A stretch of 64,000 bases of DNA from Thauera sp. K11 (GCF_002354895.1 NZ_CP023439.1:3906001-3970000); one strand, 5' to 3'; shown: positions 47,224 through 54,957, counted from the first letter of the stretch. Numbers and translations: made by a program. Notes: a model not told the origin generated them from the sequence alone.

Positions 47224-48213
47224 TTACGGAGCCGCCGTCACGCCCACCCGGCGGCCCGCATCCGCTTCCCTTTCGGGCAACGGGCTGGCGCGCATGCCCG
47301 GCCGGCCGAGCAGGTCGATGAGCCGGACGCCGGTGTATCGCTTCGGGCCGGGGAGAAGCCGCTGCGTCATCTGTCCGCAGGCGGAATGCTCTTTCTGGTG
47401 CCTTTCCCGTTCGCGCCGGTAGATGTCGGTGATCCTGCGCATGAAGGCATCGGAGAACTCGACGGTGTGGACGAACTTCTCTATCCACCCCTGCGTCCGG
47501 CTCTGCTCTTCCTCGGTGAAGAACCGCAGGGCGGCAGCGCCATTGCTCGAGCGGCTGGGGCAGGCACTCCTGAAGCCCAGCAGCGTTATTCCCGGCTCAT
47601 AGGCGCGGTCGAAATAGGAAATGAAGAATCCGATCTCGGTGTCTCCATTCCTGTATTCCCAACCCGTCTTGTGGAACGGCACCCCCTTGCTGCCAAGACG
47701 GCCATCCTCGAAGTCATAGCGCGACCGTCTCGGCGCCGGCGGCCGCCTGGGCACGTAGTCGAGGGAACTGAGCCCGGGCCACAGGAAGTCGCGCTCGACG
47801 TCGTCGAATCGCCACGGGATCGGTGCGTCGTTATCGACGTAGATGTCCATCTGGCAGGTGAAGGCCGGCGAGCATGCTTCGGGATCGCCGCCCAGGCCGC
47901 ACAGGGGCCGTCCGATGGTGGTGATGCGCCAGGCGACGGCGAGCGCACCTTTCAGCGCCGGGTCGATCCACTGCCTGGGCATGCCGAAGCGTTCGGCGAA
48001 CTCCTTCGTGACGGCCCAGACGAAGGGGTCGCGATAGAAGGTTTCGCCATGCTTGAAGGTGAATGCGTCCTCGTAGTCCGACTGGACGAATCGCTGCTCC
48101 CAGGTGCGCTGGTTCCAGGGCGTGCCTTCCGCGTTCGGCGCCGCCGGCGCGCATCGCGCACCGGGCAGTACGAAGAACATGGCGAAGGCCATGAGGTGCT
48201 TCTTGCTTGCCAT
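47224..48213 (-). CDS. Hypothetical exported protein
   Basis: A 329-residue protein with a signal-like N-terminus (KKHLMAFAMFFVLPGARCAP). The body is rich in aromatic and charged residues (DAFTFKHGETFYRDPFVWAV, AWRITTIGRPLCGLGGDPEACSP) with four or more Cys, suggesting disulphides in the periplasm. The C-terminal stretch has no recognised motif. No family was recognised. It is the last chromosomal gene before the integron array. Confidence 0.6.
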   Translation of the reverse strand: MASKKHLMAFAMFFVLPGARCAPAAPNAEGTPWNQRTWEQRFVQSDYEDAFTFKHGETFYRDPFVWAVTKEFAERFGMPRQWIDPALKGALAVAWRITTIGRPLCGLGGDPEACSPAFTCQMDIYVDNDAPIPWRFDDVERDFLWPGLSSLDYVPRRPPAPRRSRYDFEDGRLGSKGVPFHKTGWEYRNGDTEIGFFISYFDRAYEPGITLLGFRSACPSRSSNGAAALRFFTEEEQSRTQGWIEKFVHTVEFSDAFMRRITDIYRRERERHQKEHSACGQMTQRLLPGPKRYTGVRLIDLLGRPGMRASPLPEREADAGRRVGVTAAP

Positions 48214-48403
48214 AGAGATCGATCCTTCCGCAGATGTCTACCAGCAGCGTCTCGGCGCGGTGCGCCCCGCCGGTCTCATGGGCACATCTTTCCATTCCGC
48301 GCGGAGCGGCGCGTTTGCCGAAAGGAAGGAAATCTTTGATCTACGGAATCTTTCGCCCGATGGCACTCCCGTTTCCGGCAGCGGATCAGGAGCGGGGTGC
48401 GGC
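48214..48403. other. 190-bp gap at the distal end of the integron
   Basis: High-GC sequence without a credible ORF, attC or terminator. It marks the transition from host chromosome to the cassette array. Rightward ORFs crossing it are out-of-frame readings of neighbours. Confidence 0.4.
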
Positions 48404-48616
48404 TCAGGATGGCTTCGACGGCCGGCGCGGCGGGACGACCCGCCAGCCGGCGGCCGGAGCCGCCCCGCGCCGCGGCTGTTCGACTTTGAGAAGACCCGGA
48501 TAGGCTACGGAAACGCGGACGTCGTCAAGGCGCACAACCACCTGGCGCTCGAACACGAGAGCGTCACGACGCTCTTGCACCTCGAGTTTCCACCAAGCCG
48601 CGATGGCCTTGAACAT
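48404..48616 (-). CDS. Small hypothetical protein, possible last cassette gene
   Basis: A 70-residue ORF, MFKAIAAWWKLEVQERRDAL..., starting only 4 bp after the core (GTTGGAG on the minus strand) of the last attC-like site. That spacing is typical of cassette genes. The N-terminal half looks protein-like (VVVRLDDVRVSVAYPGLLK); the C-terminal part is Pro/Arg-rich. GC is host-like and no attC follows, so it may be a truncated cassette or a chromosomal gene. Confidence 0.4.
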   Translation of the reverse strand: MFKAIAAWWKLEVQERRDALVFERQVVVRLDDVRVSVAYPGLLKVEQPRRGAAPAAGWRVVPPRRPSKPS

Positions 48617-48619
48617 GCG

Positions 48620-48679
48620 CTCCAACGCTGGAGTCAAGCGGGCGCACGTAGCGCGCCCCGCCCGAACGACCTGTTATAC
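48620..48679 (-). other. attC site (distal, diverged)
   Basis: 60 bp. On the minus strand it runs from GTATAAC to GTTGGAG, with a central imperfect stem GCGGGCGC/GCGCCCCGC. It is 60 bp like the attC at 59259 and contains the stop of the M23 gene in its first box. Confidence 0.65.
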
Positions 48680-49192
48680 CTGACCACCCAGATATGAACC
48701 AGGATTGATAAAGAATGCTTTCTTGTAGCCTTGTGTGGAAGCATCGATGGCCCAAGGCACGGGCAGCAACCGGACGATGGAATAATGGAGATGAGGTGGC
48801 TTGCCTTTGGCATTCCCGCTATCGCCCACCGTACCTACTGCCTCGCCTGACAATACAAGACTGAGAAACGAAGTATCAATAGTCTCTAGATGCGCAAAAT
48901 AGTGAAGCCGCCATTTCGGGCCCAGGACAACAACTACATTGCCACCTTTTGCGAGGTTGCCAGTGTAAAGAACCATGCCGTCCGTTGTACTCACGACAGG
49001 CCGGCCATGATCCGCAAAGATATCGATGCCTTTATGCACACCAGAAGTACCCCAAGGCTCAAACCAGAATGACTGCTGATTCCAGTCATTTTTCGAAGCA
49101 CCCGCCACGGGAATCTTGATCCGCTCTGGAACCATGAAGCCTGCCAAAAACAGCAGAAGAAATGAAACAACGATTTTCTTGGATTTTGACAT
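48674..49192 (-). CDS. Cassette gene: M23-family metallopeptidase (LytM-like)
   Basis: A 172-residue protein with an N-terminal signal or anchor (KKIVVSFLLLFLAGFMVP). A LytM fold follows: GVHKGIDIFADHGRPVVSTTDG gives the His/Asp zinc ligands and PPHLHYSIV the HxH. M23 enzymes cut peptidoglycan cross-bridges or serve in envelope remodelling; phage and bacteriocin lysins also use them. The stop TAA lies within the attC first box. The zinc ligands appear intact, so it is probably active. Confidence 0.8.
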   Translation of the reverse strand: MSKSKKIVVSFLLLFLAGFMVPERIKIPVAGASKNDWNQQSFWFEPWGTSGVHKGIDIFADHGRPVVSTTDGMVLYTGNLAKGGNVVVVLGPKWRLHYFAHLETIDTSFLSLVLSGEAVGTVGDSGNAKGKPPHLHYSIVRLLPVPWAIDASTQGYKKAFFINPGSYLGGQV

Positions 49193-49203
49193 GCTACGAC
49201 TGG

Positions 49204-49259
49204 TGTCAAGCCTGGCTCCACACGCTGCCGAAGGCCATCGCGTGGAAGGAAATGTCAGC
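49204..49259 (-). other. Possible degenerate attC
   Basis: Between two cassette genes, the minus strand starts GGCTGAC (compare GGCTAAC) containing the upstream gene's stop. A long imperfect hairpin follows at 49216-49248, and the site ends CTTGACA instead of GTTRRRY. Position and hairpin fit a decayed attC, but both boxes are mutated. Confidence 0.35.
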
Positions 49260-49875
49260 CCGCAAGCCGGGTAATGGAGTGCTCAAGGTTCTCACGCGCC
49301 TGGTCCTCAAGCTGATCATGGAAATGCTCGGTGCTGAAAATCGAGATGCGGCCTATGAATTCACGAAGTACAGCCAACCGCTTGCGGCGAAACAGCCAGC
49401 GAGGCACCCAGCCATATTCTTCCCGCACTTGGCGCTCGTACTCGGCAAATCGCTCGGGCTCCGCTCCAAGGATGGAAAGGTCGATATCCACAAGCAAGCG
49501 CTCATCCTGGGATACCGGCAATGCCGAATGCCTGGTGGCCAACACGAGCGCCTGGACCCGCTCCCCCGCTTCCAGCGGCACACCACTCGCTGCGAGTTCC
49601 CGCTTGGCCCAAAGCGCACTTTGCAATTCATTGTCTTCGCGCCTCAATTCATACACCGCATCATGGAACCACAGTGCAAGCTCGACCTCACCAGGATGCT
49701 CGGCCAACTCGAGCACAGGCTGCAATTTCTCAAGACACTCCCGGAGATGCTGAAGCGTGTGGTACTTGCGATGCGACTCCTTGTAGCAATCGACCACCTG
49801 TTCGAACAGGGCTCGATCAGGCTGCGCGCCCAACGCAACCCAGGCTCTTTGCCACGACTGCTGGAGGAACTGCAT
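49255..49875 (-). CDS. Cassette gene: predicted HD-type metal-dependent phosphohydrolase
   Basis: A 206-residue helical protein with YKESHRKYHTLQHLRECL, ALWFHDAVYELRREDNELQSA (His-Asp pair) and LLVDIDLSILGAEPERFAEYERQVREEY (in parts). These match the uncharacterised HD-like family often annotated as predicted metal-dependent HD superfamily phosphohydrolase. The substrate is unknown. The start is at 49875, nine bases after the end of the preceding attC; the frame is open further upstream but only through attC. Confidence 0.75.
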   Translation of the reverse strand: MQFLQQSWQRAWVALGAQPDRALFEQVVDCYKESHRKYHTLQHLRECLEKLQPVLELAEHPGEVELALWFHDAVYELRREDNELQSALWAKRELAASGVPLEAGERVQALVLATRHSALPVSQDERLLVDIDLSILGAEPERFAEYERQVREEYGWVPRWLFRRKRLAVLREFIGRISIFSTEHFHDQLEDQARENLEHSITRLAG

Positions 49876-49883
49876 GTCTTGGG

Positions 49884-49943
49884 GGCTAATGCTGAAATTA
49901 AGCCGCGCCGCGAAGCGGCGTCGGCTTGAATGAATTGTTAAGC
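49884..49943 (-). other. attC site with altered core
   Basis: 60 bp, nearly identical to the attC at 59259 (AATTAAGCCGCGCC...GGCGTCGGCTTGAATGAATT). On the minus strand it starts GCTTAAC and ends ATTAGCC. The invariant G of the GTT core, where crossover occurs, is replaced by A. Confidence 0.85.
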
Positions 49944-50702
49944 CTTTTTGGAATCGAATCGGGGCATGAGCGCGAAAACGCCCCAACCCAAATACTCGCG
50001 CGTGTAGGCTGCGTGGCGTTCAGGCTCTGTGCTCAGCCTGGAACGGATCTCCTCTGCCAACTCATCGTCGGGATTTTCCTCAAGCCATCGGCGCATTGTG
50101 AGCCACTTGGCCGCTTCGTACCTGTCCCAACCGTCTTGATTGGCTAGAACCATCTCAACAACGTCGTAATCAAGGTTGCCGAAGGACGCGACAAGCTCTG
50201 AAAGAATGAGGAAGTCGGAGATTGAGTTGGCAAAACACTTCTTGGCAATATCTTCCGTTGGCGGCAACTGCCGCCAGTAAGGCTCGCCAATCAAAATGAT
50301 TCCGCCGGTACGCAGGCTTTTGGCCAGAAGCTCGATAGTGCCAGCGACGCCTCCACCAATCCAGGTGGCACCGACACAAGCTGCCACATCAGCTTTCTCG
50401 TCAGAGACGTAGCCCGCTGCGTTGTTGTGAATGAACTCGACTTGATGGGCAACGCCGAGTTCTTCAGCACGCTGTTTCGCCTGTGCGGTGAACAGGGGAC
50501 TCATGTCGATGCCAGTACCGACAATGCCGTGGTCGCGTGCCCAAGTGCATAGCATCTCGCCTGAACCACTACCAAGGTCAAGCACTCGCGCTCCTGACTC
50601 TAGGCGCAGCGCAGCACCGAGAGTGGCGAACTTATCAGGCGTAAACGGATTGTGGATGCGGTGCATACTTTCCGTGATGTTGAATATCCGTGGGATGTCC
50701 AA
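49938..50702 (-). CDS. Cassette gene: SAM-dependent methyltransferase
   Basis: A 254-residue class I methyltransferase with motif I ARVLDLGSGSGEMLCTWA, GIDMSPLFTAQAKQRAEELG, CVGATWIGGG and LRTGGIILIGEPYWRQLP. The substrate is unknown. Related cassette-borne or chromosomal proteins are annotated as generic class I methyltransferases. The C-terminal helices include REYLGWGVFALMPRFD. The stop TAA overlaps the attC first box. Confidence 0.82.
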   Translation of the reverse strand: MDIPRIFNITESMHRIHNPFTPDKFATLGAALRLESGARVLDLGSGSGEMLCTWARDHGIVGTGIDMSPLFTAQAKQRAEELGVAHQVEFIHNNAAGYVSDEKADVAACVGATWIGGGVAGTIELLAKSLRTGGIILIGEPYWRQLPPTEDIAKKCFANSISDFLILSELVASFGNLDYDVVEMVLANQDGWDRYEAAKWLTMRRWLEENPDDELAEEIRSRLSTEPERHAAYTREYLGWGVFALMPRFDSKKA

Positions 50703-50743
50703 TGCGTAAATTTCCTAAAGATTGCGAATATATTGGGTAAAAG

Positions 50744-50813
50744 GCCTAACGGTTGAATTCACCGGCGGTGCGCGGCTCTATCGCGCAGCGTCCGGTGGAA
50801 TGATGGGTTATGC
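50744..50813 (-). other. attC site
   Basis: 70 bp, minus strand GCATAAC to GTTAGGC. Its centre is of the GAATTCACCGG...CGCGCAGCGTCCGGTGGAATGATG subfamily, shared with the sites at 52668 and 53998. Confidence 0.9.
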
Positions 50814-50902
50814 GGATTTTTTATATGGCATTCATTCCTGATTGGTCACTAGCGACCAAAGGCGACAATCTGGCCGGAGAAAAACAGGCGTTCGATGCTA
50901 GG

Positions 50903-51608
50903 TCAAATTGGGGGAAGTGCCTTTAGCTTTTCTGGGTCACAGGCAACTTCCATGATTGGTAAGTCAGCCATCACGTCAACATATTCACCATGCTCGATTC
51001 CTTGCTGCGTATAGGAAATCGTCGTCAGTATATTGAAATGATCAAGATAATATCGGTTTGCGCCAGTAAGCTTTTTCCTCTCCGCGCAACTAAAAACCAT
51101 AAGACTACGGATTTGTATATAAGGGGCTTTGTTGATCGTGTCAAAGTCCTGTTTCGGCATCAGCAATGCAACCCTGATGATCGCTATATTGCCTTCAAGA
51201 ATTGCACCTGCCCGGTCAACAGCCACGCGGACACCGGGGACGAGTGGGGGGTATTCGACTTGTACCCACTCTGGTCCTTTGAGACTTTCACAGCCAAATC
51301 GAAAATATGATGCCTGTTTTAGTTGCCGTACTGTTTCAGCTTCCAGTTCGACCGGTGGCTGCCAGGTGCGACTGTTGTTTTGGTATTTACGTGGCGACGG
51401 AATATCCCAAAACAAAATACTGCCTACATCGTTCGTGCAGTGCAACCGTAGTTCGAGTTGTGAGTCTTTTGACAGACGGACCGGAAAAGTCACGAAATCA
51501 CCATCTCTTAGTACCGCCTCAAGCTTTTTCAGATCTGTTGGCTCGGCAGCCCAAAGAAACGTCGAAAACAGTGCTCCCAAAAGAATAGTGAAAAAAGTAC
51601 GCCACATG
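50903..51608 (-). CDS. Cassette gene: hypothetical exported protein
   Basis: A 235-residue protein with signal peptide MWRTFFTILLGALFSTFLWA. The body has two or three Cys and beta-rich stretches (GDFVTFPVRLSKDSQLELRLHC, YFRFGCESLKGPEWVQVEYP) but no known motif. AAGGA lies about 6 nt before the ATG at 51608; the frame is open for 15 more codons upstream. Function unknown. Confidence 0.65.
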
Positions 51609-51732
51609 CCTATGTCCTTGGGGTGATGGCAAGTCGCCATTAGTACAAACATCAACCGGATTCCAGTCTTTTACCTCTCTTTATCCTGCAAATGGCCGCT
51701 GGTGGCCGCAACCGGCATTTCGCACTCTTGCC

Positions 51733-51804
51733 GCATAACGTTGGAGGTAAGGGGCGCGGAGCCGGCTTGCCGGCGTAGCGTCCCGCTTGACCGATTAGTT
51801 AGCG
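51733..51804 (-). other. attC site
   Basis: 72 bp, minus strand CGCTAAC to GTTATGC. It belongs to the GGGGCGCG.AGCCGGCTTGCCGGCG subfamily, like the site at 53300. Confidence 0.88.
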
Positions 51805-51826
51805 AGCGATTTAGTTGTCAAGTGAT

Positions 51827-52327
51827 CTATCCTCGTACAAATTGTTCCAACTTTTCATCAGGTACAAGCAGAATACCAAGCTTCCCGGCAAGCTCAATTG
51901 CAGAGCGCGTAAAACCGACATTGCTGATTACCGCGGCATGGGTTGCATCATAGAAACCTCTTGCAGCATGTACTTCCTGAACAGCTGCATTGCCTACATT
52001 TCCTGAATAAAACTTACATTGCACGACGAGCTTTAATCCAGCCTTAATACATACGAGGTCGGCCCCTTGATCGCCGGTAACGGGGGTTCTGCTAATATTC
52101 CATCCGGCTTCTTCGAAAGCTCTACCGACATATTCCTTGTAGTCTGCGCCGGTTTTATATTGAATCGTATTTCCATACACGTCAAAAATATCTATGTTTC
52201 GCGCTTTAAACAATTCAATATATCGGTCAATTTTTTCTCTTATCAGCTTTGTTACCGATTCTCGATAGTCAGGATTACTCAGAATTCGACCAACGTGCGT
52301 AAGGTCAGCGTTATAAACTTGTTCCAA
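51827..52327 (-). CDS. Cassette gene: Mrr-like restriction endonuclease domain protein
   Basis: 166 residues. The C-terminal half is an Mrr_cat-type PD-(D/E)xK nuclease domain: YVGRAFEEAGWNISRTPVTGDQGADLVCIKAGLKLVVQCKFYSG (in parts) gives the Asp and QxK catalytic pair. Then come HAARGFYDATHAAVISNVGFT and LLVPDEKL. Mrr-like enzymes cut modified or foreign DNA. No ATG exists in frame; the frame begins with a TTG at 52327 without a ribosome site, and the preceding attC is missing. The gene is therefore probably 5'-truncated or fused to the upstream cassette. Confidence 0.75.
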   Translation of the reverse strand: MEQVYNADLTHVGRILSNPDYRESVTKLIREKIDRYIELFKARNIDIFDVYGNTIQYKTGADYKEYVGRAFEEAGWNISRTPVTGDQGADLVCIKAGLKLVVQCKFYSGNVGNAAVQEVHAARGFYDATHAAVISNVGFTRSAIELAGKLGILLVPDEKLEQFVRG

Positions 52328-52362
52328 GCCGGAAAGTATTCTGTGCGCATCTAGAACAATTG

Positions 52363-52369
52363 GTTAGGC
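52363..52369 (-). other. Remnant attC half-site
   Basis: GCCTAAC on the minus strand is a normal first attC box and contains the stop of the preceding gene. No palindromic centre or GTTRRRY partner follows within 70 bp; the Mrr-like gene starts at once. This suggests deletion through the attC. Confidence 0.6.
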
Positions 52370-52630
52370 GATTTCGAATTCAAAAGAGAATCCGTTGACC
52401 GATCTTTCTTCGGACAAAGCGATAAGTTTTTTCAAATGGCTTTCTATCTTTTGGGTGACCGCTTTTGTCAGCATCTGGTCGGCAATGCTAAAGAAAACAT
52501 CATCACGCCCATTCTCATAGAACGCGATAACCTCCCTAGCGATCTCTTGTTGCCGTTCGGAAGGCTCGTCCTCGAAGAGTCTTTGCGTAACAATCGCTAG
52601 CGGATGGTCAATAGAGGCTGTTGAGTCCAT
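52364..52630 (-). CDS. Cassette gene: small hypothetical protein
   Basis: An 88-residue acidic helical protein (DEPSERQQEIAREVIAFYENGRDDVFFSIADQMLTKAVTQKIE in parts). GGAG lies before the ATG (AAGGAGCCAACAACT). No recognised domain. Its stop lies in a half attC. It directly precedes the Mrr-like gene, so the two may now be one expression unit. Confidence 0.6.
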   Translation of the reverse strand: MDSTASIDHPLAIVTQRLFEDEPSERQQEIAREVIAFYENGRDDVFFSIADQMLTKAVTQKIESHLKKLIALSEERSVNGFSFEFEIA

Positions 52631-52667
52631 AGTTGTTGGCTCCTTTCGTTCGTGCCAATTCGTCGCT

Positions 52668-52736
52668 CGCTAACGTTTGAATTCACCGGCCTTGCGCGGC
52701 TCTATGCGCAAGGTCCGGTGGAATGATGGGTTGGGC
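52668..52736 (-). other. attC site
   Basis: 69 bp, minus strand GCCCAAC to GTTAGCG. The centre GAATTCACCGG...TGCGCAAGGTCCGGTGGAATGATG pairs around a short loop. Confidence 0.9.
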
Positions 52737-52741
52737 CGCAA

Positions 52742-53275
52742 TCACACGTCACCTGGGGTGAAGAACAAATTGGGACCACCGCAGTTGACGTAATAGGTAT
52801 TGGCTTTACTCGTGCTTTTGTCTCCGTACTCAACGCGGGAGCACTTCCCGGAATTTAGGAACCTCAGCGCACCCTTGTGAAGGATTTGAACGTCTTGCTC
52901 AGTCAGGCCGTGTTGGCCAACCTTGGGGATCGCGTCCTTAGCGATGCGCGGATCGGATTGGATTGACGGCTGGGGAAGCTCAGCGGGTTGAGTTGAAGAA
53001 AGACCACTGGCAAGAACCCATCGGGCCACTTGACTGGCCTTCCCTTCAACCGCTCCGTCATAGTATTTGGAAACGCGAGCCCAGCCATCCTTGATTTCAA
53101 AAACCTCAACCTTTTGTCTTCGGTAGATTCGATTGGTTACGCTTCCACTCGCACTCGGCGCCAATCGTTCCTCAAGTGCCGCCTCCTTGACGTAGTACGT
53201 ACCCGGCTTAGATGCCTGGGCGAACGCGCTACCGGAAACAGCCAAAGAGAGAGCTACAACAACAATTTTCTTCAT
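52742..53275 (-). CDS. Cassette gene: exported SH3-like protein
   Basis: A 177-residue protein with signal peptide MKKIVVVALSLAVSGSAFAQ. A bacterial SH3-type region follows: TYYVKEAALEERLAPSASGSVTNRIYRRQKVEVFEIKDGWARVSKYY (in parts). A C-terminal segment has a Cys pair (GKCSRVEYG, YVNCGGPNLFF). SH3b domains often bind peptidoglycan. The start is at MKK (53275), because the upstream frame runs into attC sequence. Confidence 0.68.
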   Translation of the reverse strand: MKKIVVVALSLAVSGSAFAQASKPGTYYVKEAALEERLAPSASGSVTNRIYRRQKVEVFEIKDGWARVSKYYDGAVEGKASQVARWVLASGLSSTQPAELPQPSIQSDPRIAKDAIPKVGQHGLTEQDVQILHKGALRFLNSGKCSRVEYGDKSTSKANTYYVNCGGPNLFFTPGDV

Positions 53276-53299
53276 GTGATCCACCTGTGCGGCCTTGCG

Positions 53300-53371
53300 G
53301 CCCAACGTGCTAGCTCAGGGGCGCGAAGCCGGCTTGCCGGCGAAGCGTCCCTCTGGAGCGGAATGTTAGAC
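53300..53371 (-). other. attC site
   Basis: 72 bp, minus strand GTCTAAC to GTTGGGC. The GGGGCGCGAAGCCGGCTTGC core resembles the attC at 51733. Confidence 0.9.
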
Positions 53372-53414
53372 ATGGCGGTGACCAAGAAAAGTCGGCGCTG
53401 GTGAGACGGCACTT

Positions 53415-53990
53415 TCATTTTGCGAAAGGACTCGTGCACCACTGTTGCTCGCAGGGTACGCCATCATTGTTGCCGTCCATTTGAACGTTGGGGCAATTGC
53501 GAAGGAAAAATTTGGCTTCAGCGCAGGACGTCATTTGTGAACAGTGGGTGCGACCGTCGCAGGTATAGGTCTGCGGCGGTGTCTGAATTTCTGGCTTGGC
53601 TGAGCTTGCAGTCAACGGAGCGGCACGGCGAGTGTATTCACTGTAACCGTAGGCAACCAACCCCACCACAACGAGCAACGGAATGACCCGAGCGAAAAAG
53701 CCAGGACGTTCTGTGCGGTGGTAGGAGGCAGGTCTACGGGAAGGTACAGAAGGTGCAGTGGGAGGACGTTTAGCAGTTGGACGCTCTGGACAAAAGAGGT
53801 TCTTCGCCCGTTTCTTTCCGTTTTTGTCGGTTTCAATCTCGAAGGTGAGCTTTTCTCCGAGCGTAGGGCGTACCCCGTCCTTGGGAAACGTAGAAATATG
53901 GACAAAAATCTCCTGACCACCTTGGGCCGGAGTGATGAATCCGAAGCCCCGGTCGTCATTCCACTTGGAAAGAGTGCCTTCGATGCGCAT
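53415..53990 (-). CDS. Cassette gene: cold-shock domain, membrane helix and Excalibur domain
   Basis: A 191-residue protein in three parts. Residues 1-65 form a cold-shock nucleic-acid-binding domain (DRGFGFITP, EIFVHIS, EKLTFEIETDKNGKKRAKN). A basic linker and one membrane helix follow (VIPLLVVVGLVAYGYS). The C-terminus is an Excalibur calcium-binding-like domain (CAEAKFFLRNCPNVQMDGNN, DGVPCEQQWC). The CSD would face the cytoplasm and the Cys-rich Excalibur part the periplasm. Proteins with this architecture are known but uncharacterised. Confidence 0.82.
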   Translation of the reverse strand: MRIEGTLSKWNDDRGFGFITPAQGGQEIFVHISTFPKDGVRPTLGEKLTFEIETDKNGKKRAKNLFCPERPTAKRPPTAPSVPSRRPASYHRTERPGFFARVIPLLVVVGLVAYGYSEYTRRAAPLTASSAKPEIQTPPQTYTCDGRTHCSQMTSCAEAKFFLRNCPNVQMDGNNDGVPCEQQWCTSPFAK

Positions 53991-53997
53991 ATGAAAT

Positions 53998-54064
53998 GTC
54001 TAACGTTTGAATTCACCGGTCTGCGCGGTTTTTCGCGCAGGTCCGGTGGAATGATGGGTTAGGC
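53998..54064 (-). other. attC site
   Basis: 67 bp, minus strand GCCTAAC to GTTAGAC. Its long palindrome (CACCGGTCTGCGCGG/CGCGCAGGTCCGGTG) is close to those at 50744 and 52668. It contains the stop of the following membrane-protein gene. Confidence 0.93.
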
Positions 54065-54520
54065 GACGTCATGCCCCAGCTCCTTTAGTCTTCTTTTTAT
54101 GACCTCGCGATGCTTATTCAAGTGACGGACGTTTCGTGCCTTGATCGTGGCGTCAAAGGAGTATTTCGCAATCATTATGCCTACCGAGATAAGCATGAGA
54201 GGGGAGACGCTTAGCCATTTGTTCGTTGGAAAAAAACTATTCAGCCAAGCCATCGTGCCAAAAATAACTGCGGATGCAGTCGTTATGAGAATGATAAAAA
54301 GTACTTCACGAAGCAAGTCGAGCATAAGGATGCTCGGGTTCTTTGCGAGTTCTTCAATTTCAGAAAGCTCACTGAGCATTTCTTCCACATGCGCCTTTGC
54401 GCGACGCTCACTCTGCCGACTTAATAATTGTTGAAACCATGGAGTCGCAAGATTTCCAAGAACGGAGAGAGGGATGGCAAGGGCCAGTCCTATCCAAAAG
54501 TTTGCGTCTAACGATTGCAT
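54059..54520 (-). CDS. Cassette gene: hypothetical membrane protein
   Basis: 153 residues with one N-terminal helix (FWIGLALAIPLSVLGNLA), a charged coiled-coil-like stretch (RQSERRAKAHVEEMLSELSE), two more hydrophobic helices (VLFIILITTASAVIFGTMAW and WLSVSPLMLISVGIMIA) and a basic tail. No family recognised. The topology suggests a small inner-membrane protein with a cytoplasmic coil. Confidence 0.65.
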   Translation of the reverse strand: MQSLDANFWIGLALAIPLSVLGNLATPWFQQLLSRQSERRAKAHVEEMLSELSEIEELAKNPSILMLDLLREVLFIILITTASAVIFGTMAWLNSFFPTNKWLSVSPLMLISVGIMIAKYSFDATIKARNVRHLNKHREVIKRRLKELGHDVA

Positions 54521-54542
54521 GGTATTAGGTCCATATTCAGAT

Positions 54543-54614
54543 GCCTAACGTGCTAGCTCAGCCGACGACAAAAAGCGCAGCTTTTTGACGGTCGGCTGGA
54601 GCGAAGGGTTAGCG
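54543..54614 (-). other. attC site
   Basis: 72 bp. On the minus strand it starts CGCTAAC and ends GTTAGGC. The centre AGCCGAC...AAAAGCGCAGCTTTT...GTCGGCT is a perfect two-part hairpin, unlike the other subfamilies. Confidence 0.9.
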
Positions 54615-54617
54615 GAC

Positions 54618-54923
54618 TTATTGGCAATTTAGTGTCGCGTTGGAATTTTCTCTTGCGGAAACCTGCTTCCCTGTCTTCCCACAGGAGAACTCGACCGTCA
54701 GTGTCTTAACGATGCCGTCCTTAGGGTCCCCGCAAAGGGAGTTTGTAGCCTTAACAACACACCGTGATTTGCCATCGCACAACTGTCCTAGCTTATCTGT
54801 GCAATCAGCTGAATTGCTTACATCAGCAGCATATTCTGCACGGCTTACCTTGATTACCTCCTGCGCATATGCGCTATGAGAAAAAATGAGAGTTGCGGTA
54901 ACTAGCGTGGCGATTCGCAGCAT
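54618..54923 (-). CDS. Cassette gene: exported SUEL-type lectin-like small protein
   Basis: 101 residues with signal peptide MLRIATLVTATLIFSHSAYA. The mature part has six Cys and the pattern C-x-GKSRC-VVKATNSLCGDPKDGIVKTLTVEFSC. This strongly resembles the rhamnose/galactose-binding SUEL lectin domain (CGDP...KxLxVxYxC). A periplasmic or secreted carbohydrate-binding role is inferred. AGAAGGAG lies before the ATG. Confidence 0.65.
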   Translation of the reverse strand: MLRIATLVTATLIFSHSAYAQEVIKVSRAEYAADVSNSADCTDKLGQLCDGKSRCVVKATNSLCGDPKDGIVKTLTVEFSCGKTGKQVSARENSNATLNCQ

Positions 54924-54957
54924 GATTTCTCCTTCTGGTGGTTGAAAATTGATTAGG

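Noticed and set aside
48104..48697. 197-codon rightward ORF at the integron edge
   Set aside because: It overlaps two genes and an attC on the other strand, and has low-complexity composition. No ribosome site or motif supports it.
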